From assembly GCA_965240325.2 (NCBI GenBank), contig OZ251224.1, positions 4,216,001-4,280,000 of the forward strand: 64,000 nt of DNA, given 5' to 3'. This document shows positions 43,648 to 53,241 of the stretch, piece by piece. The translations under genes and the position numbers were made by a program. The notes below the pieces were generated by a model. The model ran no database searches, was not told where the DNA came from, and saw nothing but the letters and a program-made list of their open reading frames with translations. The stretch comes from Rebecca billardiae RCC1528. Lineage: Eukaryota; Haptophyta. Within the stretch, counting starts at the first letter, position 1, and every line of letters begins with the position of its first letter.

Positions 43648-45632
43648 AAACTTTTCTGAGGATAGCGCACCAGCAATTTCCCTTGACCGCCATCCGGATT
43701 TTACGGAGGCCGCGTTCAGACGGCGAAACGCGCGATGGAGTGGCCCGTCGTCGCACGACCGCTCTCGCGAGATCGCGACCGTGCGACCTGCGGCGCGGCG
43801 CTCGACGCGCTCTTTCTGCTCGGAGGCCGCGAGGACTCCCAGGTGCGCCAGCTCGCGAGCGCGCACCTTCCTCCTCGGTGCGCTCGTCGCGCACGAGCCG
43901 ATCTGCAGCAGATGTGCAAGGAGCCGCATTGGCCGTGCTTGCGCGCGCGCGGCACGGGCGACACGAAATTTTTTTAGCCCGACCTTTGCGCGCATTCCAT
44001 TCTTTGATGATGGTACCCTTGAGCCCCGGACGATGTCGGGCTAAACTCTTTCGCTCTTCGCCGCTGCGTGCGCGCGCAAAGGAGCACTGCAAAGGCACTG
44101 CACAGGCAGATGCAGTGAGCATTTCTGCTCGTGGGCGGCCTCCATGGCCTCGAGCGTGGTGTCGAGCGCGCCGGTGACCACCACGTGGTCCACCTTGGTG
44201 GCGCCGGACAGTCCGGCCGACCCTCGCCGGACTCCACCCTTGCCGCGCGCTGACTGTTTGCCGGTCGTGCAGCTGCGCCGCCAGCCGCTCGGCGCGAGCG
44301 GCGAGCGGCCACATGGTGACACAAGATGGTCGAAGGCGTGGCAGCGCGGTGGTGCGTGCGATCGGGGGACCCCGCCTAAGCTACGACACGGACGCGCGCG
44401 CTCGTCCGTGCTCATCACTGTGGTGGACGCGCGCGTCGGGCGCTCGTCGGCTGTCGCGCGCTGACCGTTGGGCAGCTTTTGGGTGTCTGCGGCGGCCATG
44501 CAGCTCGCTGGTACGGGCCCTATGGTGGCAGCGAGTGGTACGCGGCGTTGTACTAGGTCCATGTGCGTCACGCACGACGCTCGGGCGGCTCGCCCTCGGA
44601 CCATTGGCTGAGCCCTACTCGACGCGCGCACTGCGCGCGGGAGCCGCTCGGCAGCTGCTCCGGGCGCGAAGCGCGCCCCGCGCGCTGCACGTGGGCGCGA
44701 CGAGGTGGTGCGGCGAGCGTGCGCGAGTGTGTGCGCGTGATGGGCACCACCATGGCGCTACTTGCCATGCACACCTGCCTCTCGCCACGCCTTCGACACG
44801 ATAGCTGCGACTGCTGCTCGGAGGTGCGCTCGAGCGCTCGAACGCGTTTGAATCTGGGCTCGGCGGCGACCGCGTGGGCGAGGGGCAGCGCGCTGCACGG
44901 TGGCGGAGCGCGTGCGGAGCGCAGCCTACACCTCCTACACGCTCCATCCAGACACATCGCGCATGCTCGCGCGACCTCCTCGGTCCATCACGCGCGCGTG
45001 CGCGCGCAAGCAGGTGTGCACCCGCCAGGCGCGAGCACGGCGCGCCGCGTTGGCGCGCGCGCACCGATACCCGTGCGCAGCTCGACGAGCGAGCGCGGTG
45101 TGTTTCGATGCGTATGGGGAGGCTCGAATTTACGCGCGCGCACGCGCCGGCCCTCGCCGCCCCTTCGCTCGCCCACGCTTCATCTGCGCGCTGGGCGTTT
45201 GCACGCAGCTGCTCATCCTTTCCAACACGTGCACAAACGAGCAGATGGCGCTGGGTGAGGTCGATTGGTGCGTCAGATATTCGGCAACGACCAGCCCGGC
45301 TCGTGTGCCGCCGCTCGTGCTACTCTCGAAGACCACCTCTGGCTCGGTCGCGCGCACGAGGCTGCTCGCGGGCCGAATCGTGCCGTGTACCGTAAAGCTG
45401 TACCGTGCGCAGCGAGGCGCACTCAGACGTCGGCGTGGGCTCGCATGCGAGGGCCCAGCGGTGCGACTCGGCGATGGAGCATGCTCCGGATACGCTTTGG
45501 CGCACTTCCCGACGCGCACGAGCCGCTCGAAGGCGCGGAAGGGCGCCCAAACGGGGCAACCGCCATTTTGCGCCACTTCGGCCCCGATGGCGGTCAAGGG
45601 AAATTGCTGGTGCGCTATCCTCAGAAAAGTTT
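43648..45632. mobile_element. 2.0-kb element with perfect 47-bp terminal inverted repeats
   Basis: Bases 43648-43694 and 45586-45632 are perfect inverted copies, beginning AAACTTTTCTGAGGATAGCG. The element sits beside a TA microsatellite. No target-site duplication is certain because the left flank is AT-rich. The interior (43695-45585) is GC-rich with biased open frames only, none similar to a transposase. It is best read as a non-autonomous DNA transposon or large MITE-like element. The TIR reads MAVKGNCWCAILRK in one frame at both ends; this is a consequence of the repeat, not evidence of a gene. Confidence 0.75.
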
Positions 45633-46484
45633 TTAGTACGCCTTGGCGACGTCGCGATGGTGCCCGCCGACGCGGCCCCCGCCCCGCTCGCTGGCCCCGG
45701 GTGCGAAGCACACGGGGCTGGTGGGGCGGGGGCCGCATGCCTGTGGTGCTCCCCCATGCTTATCTTCGGCAATCTCCTGCGCGCTCGTCGGCCTCGCGGC
45801 ACTCCTGCTTGGCTGCACTGACATGACTACGACTAGTTCTACGACCTCTACGACCACTTCTTCCTCCCTTCGTGCGCACGCGCTGGCCCTCGCAGGGCCA
45901 GTCGGACGCGGCGTGGGTGGCGGCACGAGCGCGGCCAGCGCGCTCGGCCTGCCTGCCTGCGAGCCTCCATGGATGCGTGCGCGTGGGGCCGGGTTCTGCC
46001 ACCGTTCATTGCCAACAGCAACTGGGCACGGACCTGCGACGAGGCATGCCGCCTTTCCCCACGCGCCCTTCAGGTTGTCCCGGCTCAGCCGGTCGCTTCG
46101 GCGGCCGACGGGCCCTCGGCCGGCTCCCCCTTCCCGGGGACTCGGTGGGGCACCGCCAGGAGTGTCTCGCGGCGGGCGGGCCGAGCGCGCGGGTCGCCAG
46201 CTGACCCCGCGACGTTCGATTCGACTGCTCTGCGCTGGCACGTGCACGCGGAGATCAACCACACGCAGCGGGTCCGGGATAGGCACTGGCACCCTCTTTC
46301 TCCAGCCGGCCGCCGGCTGCATCGCCTCGGGGGGCGATGCAGCAGGTGGACGCCGCTGCACCCATCTGGCCCTTGGCGCCGGCCTCCACCGTGCCCCTCG
46401 CTCCACCCTAGGTGGGGCAGGGGGTGCGGGGTGTGACGAGCCCAGGGGCCAGGTTCCCCAGCATCAAGCACTGCATCTGCAGCA

Positions 46485-46790
46485 GCCCGCCGGCGGGCCG
46501 GGCTGCGACATCGACTACCACCTCATCTGCTTCATCGCCCAGAGCGCGCTAGGCGTCGCGCTCACTCTCCAAGCCCCTCTTCTGCAGCTGCGCGCCGCTT
46601 GGCCGGCGCGCGGCGACGCGCACTACGACCTCATCCTCATCCAGGCGCCCACGCGGGCGCACGGGGGCGACAGCCGCGGCTGCCGCTTGCCGGAGCTGCT
46701 CGCCGCTAGGTCGGCGGGCGGCGACATCGACTACGACCTCACCCTCATCCAAGTGCTCCGGAAGGCGCTCGGCCGCGGCGGCATCTGCCG
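46485..46790. repeat. Three degenerate ~110-bp tandem units
   Basis: Each unit contains GCGACATCGACTACGACCTC-like sequence followed by CTCATCC (near 46505, 46612 and 46720). On the plus strand they read GCDIDYHLICF, GDAHYDLILIQ and GGDIDYDLTLIQ; on the minus strand EVVVDVAARRPSG-like. Conservation of the coding reading cannot be judged from one locus. Confidence 0.6.
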
Positions 46791-46857
46791 TCGCCGCCGC
46801 GTGCCCCAGGCCGAGGCGGTGCTCCATCCCGGCCCCGCTCCCGTAGGGGGGCAGGGC

Positions 46858-46966
46858 TGCGGGTGGCGCACTGTCTGACCTGGTCGGAAGGCGCGGACGC
46901 ATTCTATGTGTCTGTTGCACTCTTGAGCCTGACGCTTGTCCGATGCTGCCACGTCGTTAAATATAT
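46858..46966 (-). repeat. 108-bp dispersed repeat, copy 2
   Basis: Inverted, near-identical copy of 26893-27000. It ends in TTAAATATATAT on one side, as copy 1 does. Confidence 0.85.
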
Positions 46967-47527
46967 ATATGCCGCCTGCTGTCGTATAAGGACGTGCTGC
47001 CACCGTAGTTATACTGGTTTGCATGGTTGCAGTCTACTAAGCCGCCTCAGGCGCAGCGGGTAGACCTGTGCTGCCAACCAACGCGCGCACCGGGCATTGT
47101 CACTGTTGCCGCGCCACCCGCCCACCCGGTTCCGCGAGGCCGGCCCCGCCAGCAGGCCGAGTTTGATTGTCAAGTGACTTGACTGGCGTGCATCCGCCTC
47201 AGCCACGAGAGCGACAGCCGTCCTCCCGTCGCCTCCCGGTCGCATCGCCAGCACGTATAGGCGTGCAACGTGCTGCCATGCGCCCCGCCACAGCCGCCGC
47301 TCGGGCCGCCCTCGGTAGGCGGTGCGCACTCGCAGGCCGAGGCCGCGCGCGCGGGCACGCCCTGGCCGCAGCGAGATGCGTGCAGAGCGAGCGCGCGCGC
47401 GCTGGCAGGGCGGCCCGAGGCGTCGGTGGCGCTCACTGGGTAGCCAATCCCCATGGCGCTCGCGGCTCGCGTTCGTTGGCAGCAGCACGGCGAGCGCCGC
47501 AGCGCGCGGCAGCGGCGGAGCAGCTGC

Positions 47528-48001
47528 TCACGCCGCCTCCTTGGCGCGCACGGTGGCCGCCTTGGTCGCCTTGTTGGCGACGCGCACGACGGGCGAGCGG
47601 ATGAGGTCGATGCCCTGCTTGACCTCGGCGAGGTTGGCGAGCTTTGCCCGCTCCTTGTTCCCCTCCATCCGCTTCTCCCAGAACGCCTTCTCTCGTCGCT
47701 CCTTGATTCTCTGCACGCGCTCCATCGTGCGCACCGTCGTCTTGGTGAGCTCGCGGTCGTACTTGACAGGGCGGTGGCGCAGGCGCTCGAAATCGAACGT
47801 GGTGTCGCGCGCCATCTCCTTGCCGGCGGCCTTGCGGTACGCCTTCGTCCACTTCACCTTGCGCGGGTTGCGCTTGAGCTTGAAGTTGCGGTGGCACTTG
47901 GAGCGGCAGAAGTGGAAGATCTTGGCGTCGTTGCGCACGAAAGTGATGCCGTGGCCCGGGTAGCAGGGGCCCGAGCAGAAGTAGCACGTGTTGATGCGCA
48001 T
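47528..48001 (-). CDS. RLP24: Ribosome biogenesis protein RLP24 (eL24-like)
   Basis: Single exon, 157 residues from the ATG at 48001 (MRINTCYFC), the usual start of this family; the longer upstream open frame is not conserved in character. A zinc-binding pair, [13 protein letters not shown] and [12 protein letters not shown], is followed by [37 protein letters not shown] and a basic coiled C-terminal helix. RLP24 (human RSL24D1) loads onto pre-60S particles in the nucleolus and is later exchanged for ribosomal protein eL24. The MRIN start and [12 protein letters not shown] favour RLP24 over ribosomal eL24 itself. It is slightly shorter than yeast Rlp24. Head-to-head with the phosphate translocator. 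Confidence 0.93.
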   Translation of the reverse strand: MRINTCYFCSGPCYPGHGITFVRNDAKIFHFCRSKCHRNFKLKRNPRKVKWTKAYRKAAGKEMARDTTFDFERLRHRPVKYDRELTKTTVRTMERVQRIKERREKAFWEKRMEGNKERAKLANLAEVKQGIDLIRSPVVRVANKATKAATVRAKEAA

Positions 48002-48419
48002 GGCGCCTGTGCCCCTGCGGGCCTCTGAGCGCTCGGCCGGGTGCCGCCGGTTGACCGCGTGGCCGGCCTCGCGCTCAGTTGGGGCTGCTGGGCAGCCACG
48101 GGTCCTGCTTTGGCTTTCAGCTTGGGCCCACGCCCACAGCTGATTCCTGCTCGGAGCGTGACGAAGCAGCGCGTTGACGTCGTCGTTCCGGCTGATCAAA
48201 GATGAAAGAAGCGAGCAGCAGCCGGACAACATCGCACCCAGCCGTCCGCCACTTCCGCCCGCCGGCCGTTCCGGACAATTCGTGCGTTAAAACAGGGCTC
48301 TGGACGCGCGCGCGCGCCAGCTGCGTTCGGGGCAGCAATGTTTTGACCGGAGCGCTGCGCTCGCTCGGCGACCCTCTCGCCAGTCGGCAGCTCGGCACCC
48401 GAAGGCCTCGGTGTAATCA
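48002..48419. promoter_or_regulatory. Putative bidirectional promoter
   Basis: 418 bp between the start codons of RLP24 (minus) and the plastid phosphate translocator (plus). No core elements were identified; the call rests on position. Confidence 0.4.
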
Positions 48420-49568
48420 ATGCGCGCTCTGCTGCTCCTCGGCTTCCTTGCGGCGTCGGCGTCGGCGTCGGGGCTCACCCCGCGCCGCGCGCCGGCGCTC
48501 GCGTCGCGCCTGCGCGGCGCGGGTGCTGAGGGCGATGGTATCGCCCTTGTGCCCAAGGCGCCGACGCTTGCCGCGGGCGCGGCGGTGCCGCAGTCGCGCA
48601 TGCTCGTGCGCGGCGGCCAGAAGGCGGCGGTCGCCGCGCCGGGGGGCAAGGTGGGCGGGTTCGACATGGTGCTCTTCCTCTACTTCGCCTTCTGGTACCT
48701 CGGCAACTACTACTACACCCTCAACAACAAGCTCGCGCTCAACGCGGCCGGCGGCAAGAACGGCTTCCCGATGACGGTTGCGTTCCTGCAGCTGGTGATT
48801 GGCTCGCTGTACGGCCTCTTCCTCTGGGTGGCGCCGGACGCGCGCAAGGCGCCGAACGTGTCGATGGCCGACCTCAAGAAGATGCTCCCGCTCAGCCTGT
48901 GCTTCGCCGGCGCGCACGCGTCGTCGGTCTTCTCGATGGGTGCGGGCGCCGTCTCGTTCACGCAGATTGTCAAGGCGGCCGAGCCTGCGTTCGCCGCGCT
49001 GCTCGGCGTGACGCTGTACGGCAAGACGGTGAGCAAGGCGAAGTGGCTCGCGCTCATCCCGGTCATCGGCGGCGTGTGCCTCGCGTCCGTCAAGGAGCTC
49101 GACTTTGCGTGGTCCGCGCTGATCACGGCGATGATCGCCAACCTCTTTGCGGCCTTCCGCTCCAACGAGAACAAGCGGCTGATGGACACGCCGGGCCTCA
49201 AGGAGCGGATCGGGACGGTGGGCAACCAGTTCGCGCTGACCGTGCTCCTCGGCGCCGTCTGGATGCTCCCCGTCTTCCTCCTCACCGAGGCCAGCAAGTG
49301 GGGCGAGTTCTGCGAGCTCTTCAAGACGTCGATGCCGCTCAAGTCGAACCTGATCACGTCCGCCATCTACTTCTACCTCTACAACGAGCTGAGCACGCTC
49401 ACGATCAAGAAGACGTCGGCGACGACGCAGTCGGTGGCGAACACGGCGAAGCGCGTGATCGTGATCGTCGGCGTCGCCATCGTCCTCGGCGAGTCGCTCG
49501 ACCCGATGAAGATGCTCGGCTGCTTCATCGGCATTGCGGGCGTGTTCCTCTATTCGCTCGTCAAGTAA
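48420..49568 (+). CDS. TPT: Plastid triose-phosphate/phosphate translocator
   Basis: Single exon, 382 residues. The N-terminus is bipartite: signal peptide MRALLLLGFLAASASASG, then a transit-like region rich in Arg, Ala and Ser to about residue 75, as needed to reach a secondary plastid through the ER. The rest is a typical TPT/DMT transporter: FAFWYLGNYYYTLNNKLAL, FPMTVAFLQLVIGSLYG, HASSVFSMGAGAVSFTQIVK, AAEPAFAALLGVTLYG and SVANTAKRVIVIVGVAIVLG. KAAEPAF and the NTAKR Lys-Arg pair are the substrate-binding hallmarks of the family. It exchanges triose phosphate or 3-phosphoglycerate for phosphate across the inner plastid membrane; PEP or hexose-phosphate specificity cannot be excluded. No introns. 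Confidence 0.92.
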   Translation: MRALLLLGFLAASASASGLTPRRAPALASRLRGAGAEGDGIALVPKAPTLAAGAAVPQSRMLVRGGQKAAVAAPGGKVGGFDMVLFLYFAFWYLGNYYYTLNNKLALNAAGGKNGFPMTVAFLQLVIGSLYGLFLWVAPDARKAPNVSMADLKKMLPLSLCFAGAHASSVFSMGAGAVSFTQIVKAAEPAFAALLGVTLYGKTVSKAKWLALIPVIGGVCLASVKELDFAWSALITAMIANLFAAFRSNENKRLMDTPGLKERIGTVGNQFALTVLLGAVWMLPVFLLTEASKWGEFCELFKTSMPLKSNLITSAIYFYLYNELSTLTIKKTSATTQSVANTAKRVIVIVGVAIVLGESLDPMKMLGCFIGIAGVFLYSLVK

Positions 49569-50297
49569 GCGCGCGCACACACGCACCACCGCGACGCGGC
49601 GCGGCCGAGCGCGCGCATCTGGGGCGCGACCGGCCGAGGGCTGCCGCAGGCGGCGCGGGGCTGGAGGGCCACGCCACGCCGGCTGTGCGCCCGTGCGCGC
49701 AGCCCGGCCCTCCGCGCTCGGCGAGCGCCCTGCCGAGCTGCGGGGCGTGAGCGGCTGGAGCGGCGTCTGGTGCGGCGTGGCCGCTCGTGCAATCAGCCCT
49801 TCAACTGCCGCCTGGCACCATGAGACTCAGATGTAGACCTCCAAGCTGAGCGCTGCGTTCGGCGGATTGCTGCTGCGTCGGAAGTACGGCGGTGCGGTTT
49901 AGTGTGACACTCTGGCGATCGCATACTATATATATGATACGTATGCGCATATGTATGCCATGTGCCATGATCCGGATGATGTGGCGCGACTGGCGCGGCG
50001 CACTGGCGCAGAGTACTGAAACAATTTCGCGACTGAGTCGACGACGACGACGACCTACCGCAGTGGTTGGACCGCGGCTCGCCCATTTCGCGACCGCGGC
50101 GCCTCCGCCCGCCGCCGTCGCTCCTCCGCATCGGACCGCGTCGGACCGCGCAGGACCGCGCGGAGCGCAACCGACCGGCAAAATCGTGCTGCTGTGCCAC
50201 GCGCACGCGAGGCCCCGCGCGCGGCCCGCGTGACGACCGCCCGCCCACCACGGCGGCTCCGCGCACTCACGAGCCGCGCTCACGGCCGGGCAAGCAC
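49569..50297. other. Intergenic between convergent genes
   Basis: GC-rich for the first 200 bp after the translocator, then balanced DNA with a short TATATATGATACG stretch near 49925-49945. No gene recognised. Confidence 0.5.
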
Positions 50298-52926
50298 TCA
50301 GTCGCCCATCTTCGCCTTTTGATAGCCCTTGGCTGCGGGCGAGCTGAAGAAGCTGCTGTACAGCAGCGTGGCCGCTGAGCCGAGGAAGATGCCGAGCAGG
50401 ACGCTGCCCAGCCGGTTGCTCGCGCCGTCGCGGCTGGTGATGCGCTCCGCCTGTCGCAGCACCTCGTGCGGCGTGTCCGCCTCCTGCTTGTGCACCGTCA
50501 ATGGCTTGCAGTCCTGCGCCCGCACGCGTGGCGCCGCCGGCGGGGCCCGCGCTCAGCGTGTGCGCGCGCACCCTCGCGCGCGCGCCTCGCAGAGAGCAGC
50601 CGAGCTCTGGGGCGGTCGGTCGCTCGGCTGCGCCGTGCACGGCGCGCGCGCGCTCGCACCTTGCGGAAGCCAAAGGCGACGGTGCCGGCACTCACTCGCA
50701 GGTAGACAATCACGTCGGTCTTGCAGCGCTCCTCGCACGCAAAGTCGAGCACGAGCGACTTCGGCTTCTGGTCGAGCGGGCCGGGCGTGAGCGCGTCGCC
50801 CGACACGTTGACCGTCACCGCCGGGTTGGCGACCTCGATCCACGGCCGGTCGACGGTGAGCACCGACTCTCCGGAGTTCATCAGATAGAAGGTGTAGGAG
50901 GGGGTGCCCGCGCGGATGATGGCGACGTGGTCGGACGCGTCGTACGCCTCGGTGGGCGCGCCGTTCTTCACCGCGTACGAGTGGTAGTCCCCCGGCACCC
51001 ACGCGCCCAGCGTCACGTCGAAGCCCGGGATGCCTGCGACCACGCACTCCTGAGGACCGCGCGCGCCCCGCGCGCGAGTGCGTGCGGGCGGGGGCGTGCG
51101 CGGCGCGACGTCAGCGCGGTGAGCGCGCGCGCGCGCGTGCCAGCCTCGCGCGCGCGCGGGCGCGCGCGCGCGCGGCGCACCTTCTTGAAGGCGAAGGCGG
51201 CCTCGTTCCACGGGCCGAGCGGGATCGTCACCGTGATCACCGCCGTGCCGCTCTTCATGCAGTCGTACTTGGCGACCAGGGCGATCGGCTTCTCGGCGGA
51301 CGGCCGCGCGGTGCCGCCCTTGGACGCGGGGCCGGCGAGCCGCACCTTGCACAGGCTGTCGGAGGACTCGACGGTGGGCCAGTCGAAGTCCTGCTCGTCG
51401 GCGGTGGACATCTGCAGGTAGAAGATCGAGCTGTACTGCATGCTGCGCACCACCGCCTTCGGGTCCCACAGCGAGAAGGCGCTGGTCGCCGCGCCGTTGC
51501 GCACCGCGTACGTGCCGCGCTCCGACTTGATCCACGCGCCGAGCGTCACGTCAAAGCCGGGCGTGGAGGTCCAGCGGCACTCCTTGCGGAAGGCGAAGGT
51601 GGAGTTGACCGAGCGCTCGTGCACCTGCAGCGGCACGGTCACGGTGACCAGCGCGGTGCCCGAGTCGATGCAGTTGAAGTTGACGATCAGCTGCGACGAG
51701 ATGTCGTCCACCCAGCCGCCGCTCGCCGCGTCGCCCGAGAGCGAGACGAGGCAGAACGAGTCCGACGACTTGGCGATCGGCGCCTCGAACTCGAGCGAGT
51801 TGAAGGTGGACATCTGCAGGTAGAAGCTCGTCTTGAACTGCGCCTCGCGCACCACCGCGAGCGGCAGCTCCGTCCCCCTCGGCGAGCGGTACGCCGAGGT
51901 GGGCTCGCCGTTCTTGACGGCGTACGTGCCGCGCACGCCCGGCTCAAACGCCGAGAGCGTGACGTCAAAGCCCGGGATCTCACCCGCCTTGCACTCCTTG
52001 AGGAAGGCGAACTTGACGCCCTCGGAGCGGTCGGGGAGCGGGATGGTGACGGTCACCTTCGTGGTGCCCGAGCCCGAGCAGTCGAACTTGAAGACGAGCG
52101 GCTTGGGCGCGCTCGTCGCCTCGCCGCCCTTCGCCGCCGGCCCCGAGAGCAACACGTGGCACCACGGCTCAGCCGTCTCGACCACCGGCGCCAGGTACGG
52201 GTGCGACTTGACGGTGGAGACGTTGGCCATGCCCACGTACATGTGCACGTCGGTGGTGTCGTACGTGATCCGCGCGGCCGGCTCCTCCACGCCGTACCGC
52301 GCGCGCGTCTCGCCGTTGTGCACGACGAACGCGCTCGAGGTGTGCGCCTCGTCGCCCTCCATGAACGCGCCGAGCGTCACGTCAAACCCGGGCAGCACGA
52401 CGTCGCCCGCGCAGCGCTTCTTGAAGCCGAAGGAGACGGGCTCCTCCGGCTGGCCGGGGCGGTTCACCGGGATCGTCACCGTGATCGTCACCCACTTCTC
52501 CTGCGTCGCCAGGCAGTTGAGCTTGACGAAGAGCCGGCCCGCTCGGCGCATGATCACCTTGAGCTTGGTCACCGGCCCGGTGAGCGTGGCGGTGCATGCG
52601 CTCGGGTCGCTCGATTTGACGGTGATCGGGCCGTGCATGAGCTTATCCGCCGTCGTGCGCTGCACGAGGAACGCCACCGCCTCCGTGCGCGCGTGCACAG
52701 CCGCGGTCGGCTTGAGCGGCGAGTACGCGCCCGTCGCAGAGCCGTTCACGATCGCGTACGTGTTCCAGTCCCCCACGACGTACGATTCGGGCGTGACCAT
52801 GAGCACCTTGGCTGCCGAGTCCCCCTGCGCCGCCTGCCCGGCCGCCATGCACGCCCACGTCAGCACGCACACGACGCTCGCCGCGCCGCCAGGGCGCGAG
52901 GCGCGCCGCCTCTCTCCCTGCGCCAT
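50298..52926 (-). CDS. Secreted type I membrane protein with five ~130-residue repeats
   Basis: Three exons (52926-51181, 51049-50660, 50513-50298), 783 residues. Donors GTGCGC and GTGCGA, acceptors CAG, both introns phase 0. A signal peptide (VVCVLTWACMAAGQAAQ) is followed by five tandem repeats. Each repeat runs PGFDVTLGAW, TYAVKNG.TSAY, a FYLQMST-like strand, SSD..C.V.LSGPA, KPLV..FDC, a VTVTIPL strand and FAFKKEC. Paired cysteines recur, so an extracellular beta-sandwich is likely. Exon 2 encodes exactly one repeat (the fifth), and both introns fall at F(K/R)K-(E/D)C. The C-terminus has a transmembrane helix (GSVLLGIFLGSAATLLYSSF) and a short basic tail. I do not recognise the repeat family; adhesion, cell covering or receptor roles are all possible. 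Confidence 0.85.
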
Positions 52927-53241
52927 GGCTTCCCTGCTTCACCCGTAGCCGCGAGATGCGGCGCCAAACAAAAAATGCCAGGCCGTGGAAAAGCAGAAAA
53001 GGAAAGAGCAGCCGAAATGGCGAAATCCTTTTCCTGCTGGCGCTTTCTGATTGTTGCTGAGGAGACCGACTACTGATGGTTGAAGTCCTGGATCGCGCGG
53101 AGTTGAGAGTGTCGAGTTCCCATCTTCGATGGACGGAGATGATGAAAAGAGCCAACAGGGTCGGTTTCATTCGACTTGCCGAAATGCGCTGGCGCTTTCT
53201 CTACGTGCAACAGGGCCGATTGATGGTGCGCTCGAGCCAAG
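52927..53241. promoter_or_regulatory. Putative bidirectional promoter
   Basis: 315 bp between the start codons of the five-repeat protein (minus) and malic enzyme (plus). It is A-rich around 52970-53030, unlike the flanking genes. No specific element identified. Confidence 0.4.

Larger units (their letters stand above)
45633..47527. other. Intergenic with a long GC-biased open frame
   Basis: A plus-strand frame is open from 45643 to 46878 (411 codons). It has a Thr/Ser run (TTTSSTTSTTTSSS) and Gly/Arg/Pro-rich sequence, but no domain and no codon pattern that separates it from chance openness, so I do not call it. It overlaps a threefold repeat at 46485-46790 and the second copy of the 108-bp dispersed repeat. 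From 46970 to 47430 nothing was recognised. Confidence 0.4.

Noticed and set aside
43648-43694. Small peptide MAVKGNCWCAILRK encoded at both ends of the element
   Set aside because: It is simply the 47-bp inverted repeat read in one frame.
45643-46878. 411-codon plus-strand frame
   Set aside because: Composition-driven, overlaps two repeats, lacks any recognisable domain, and its start falls at the edge of a TIR element.
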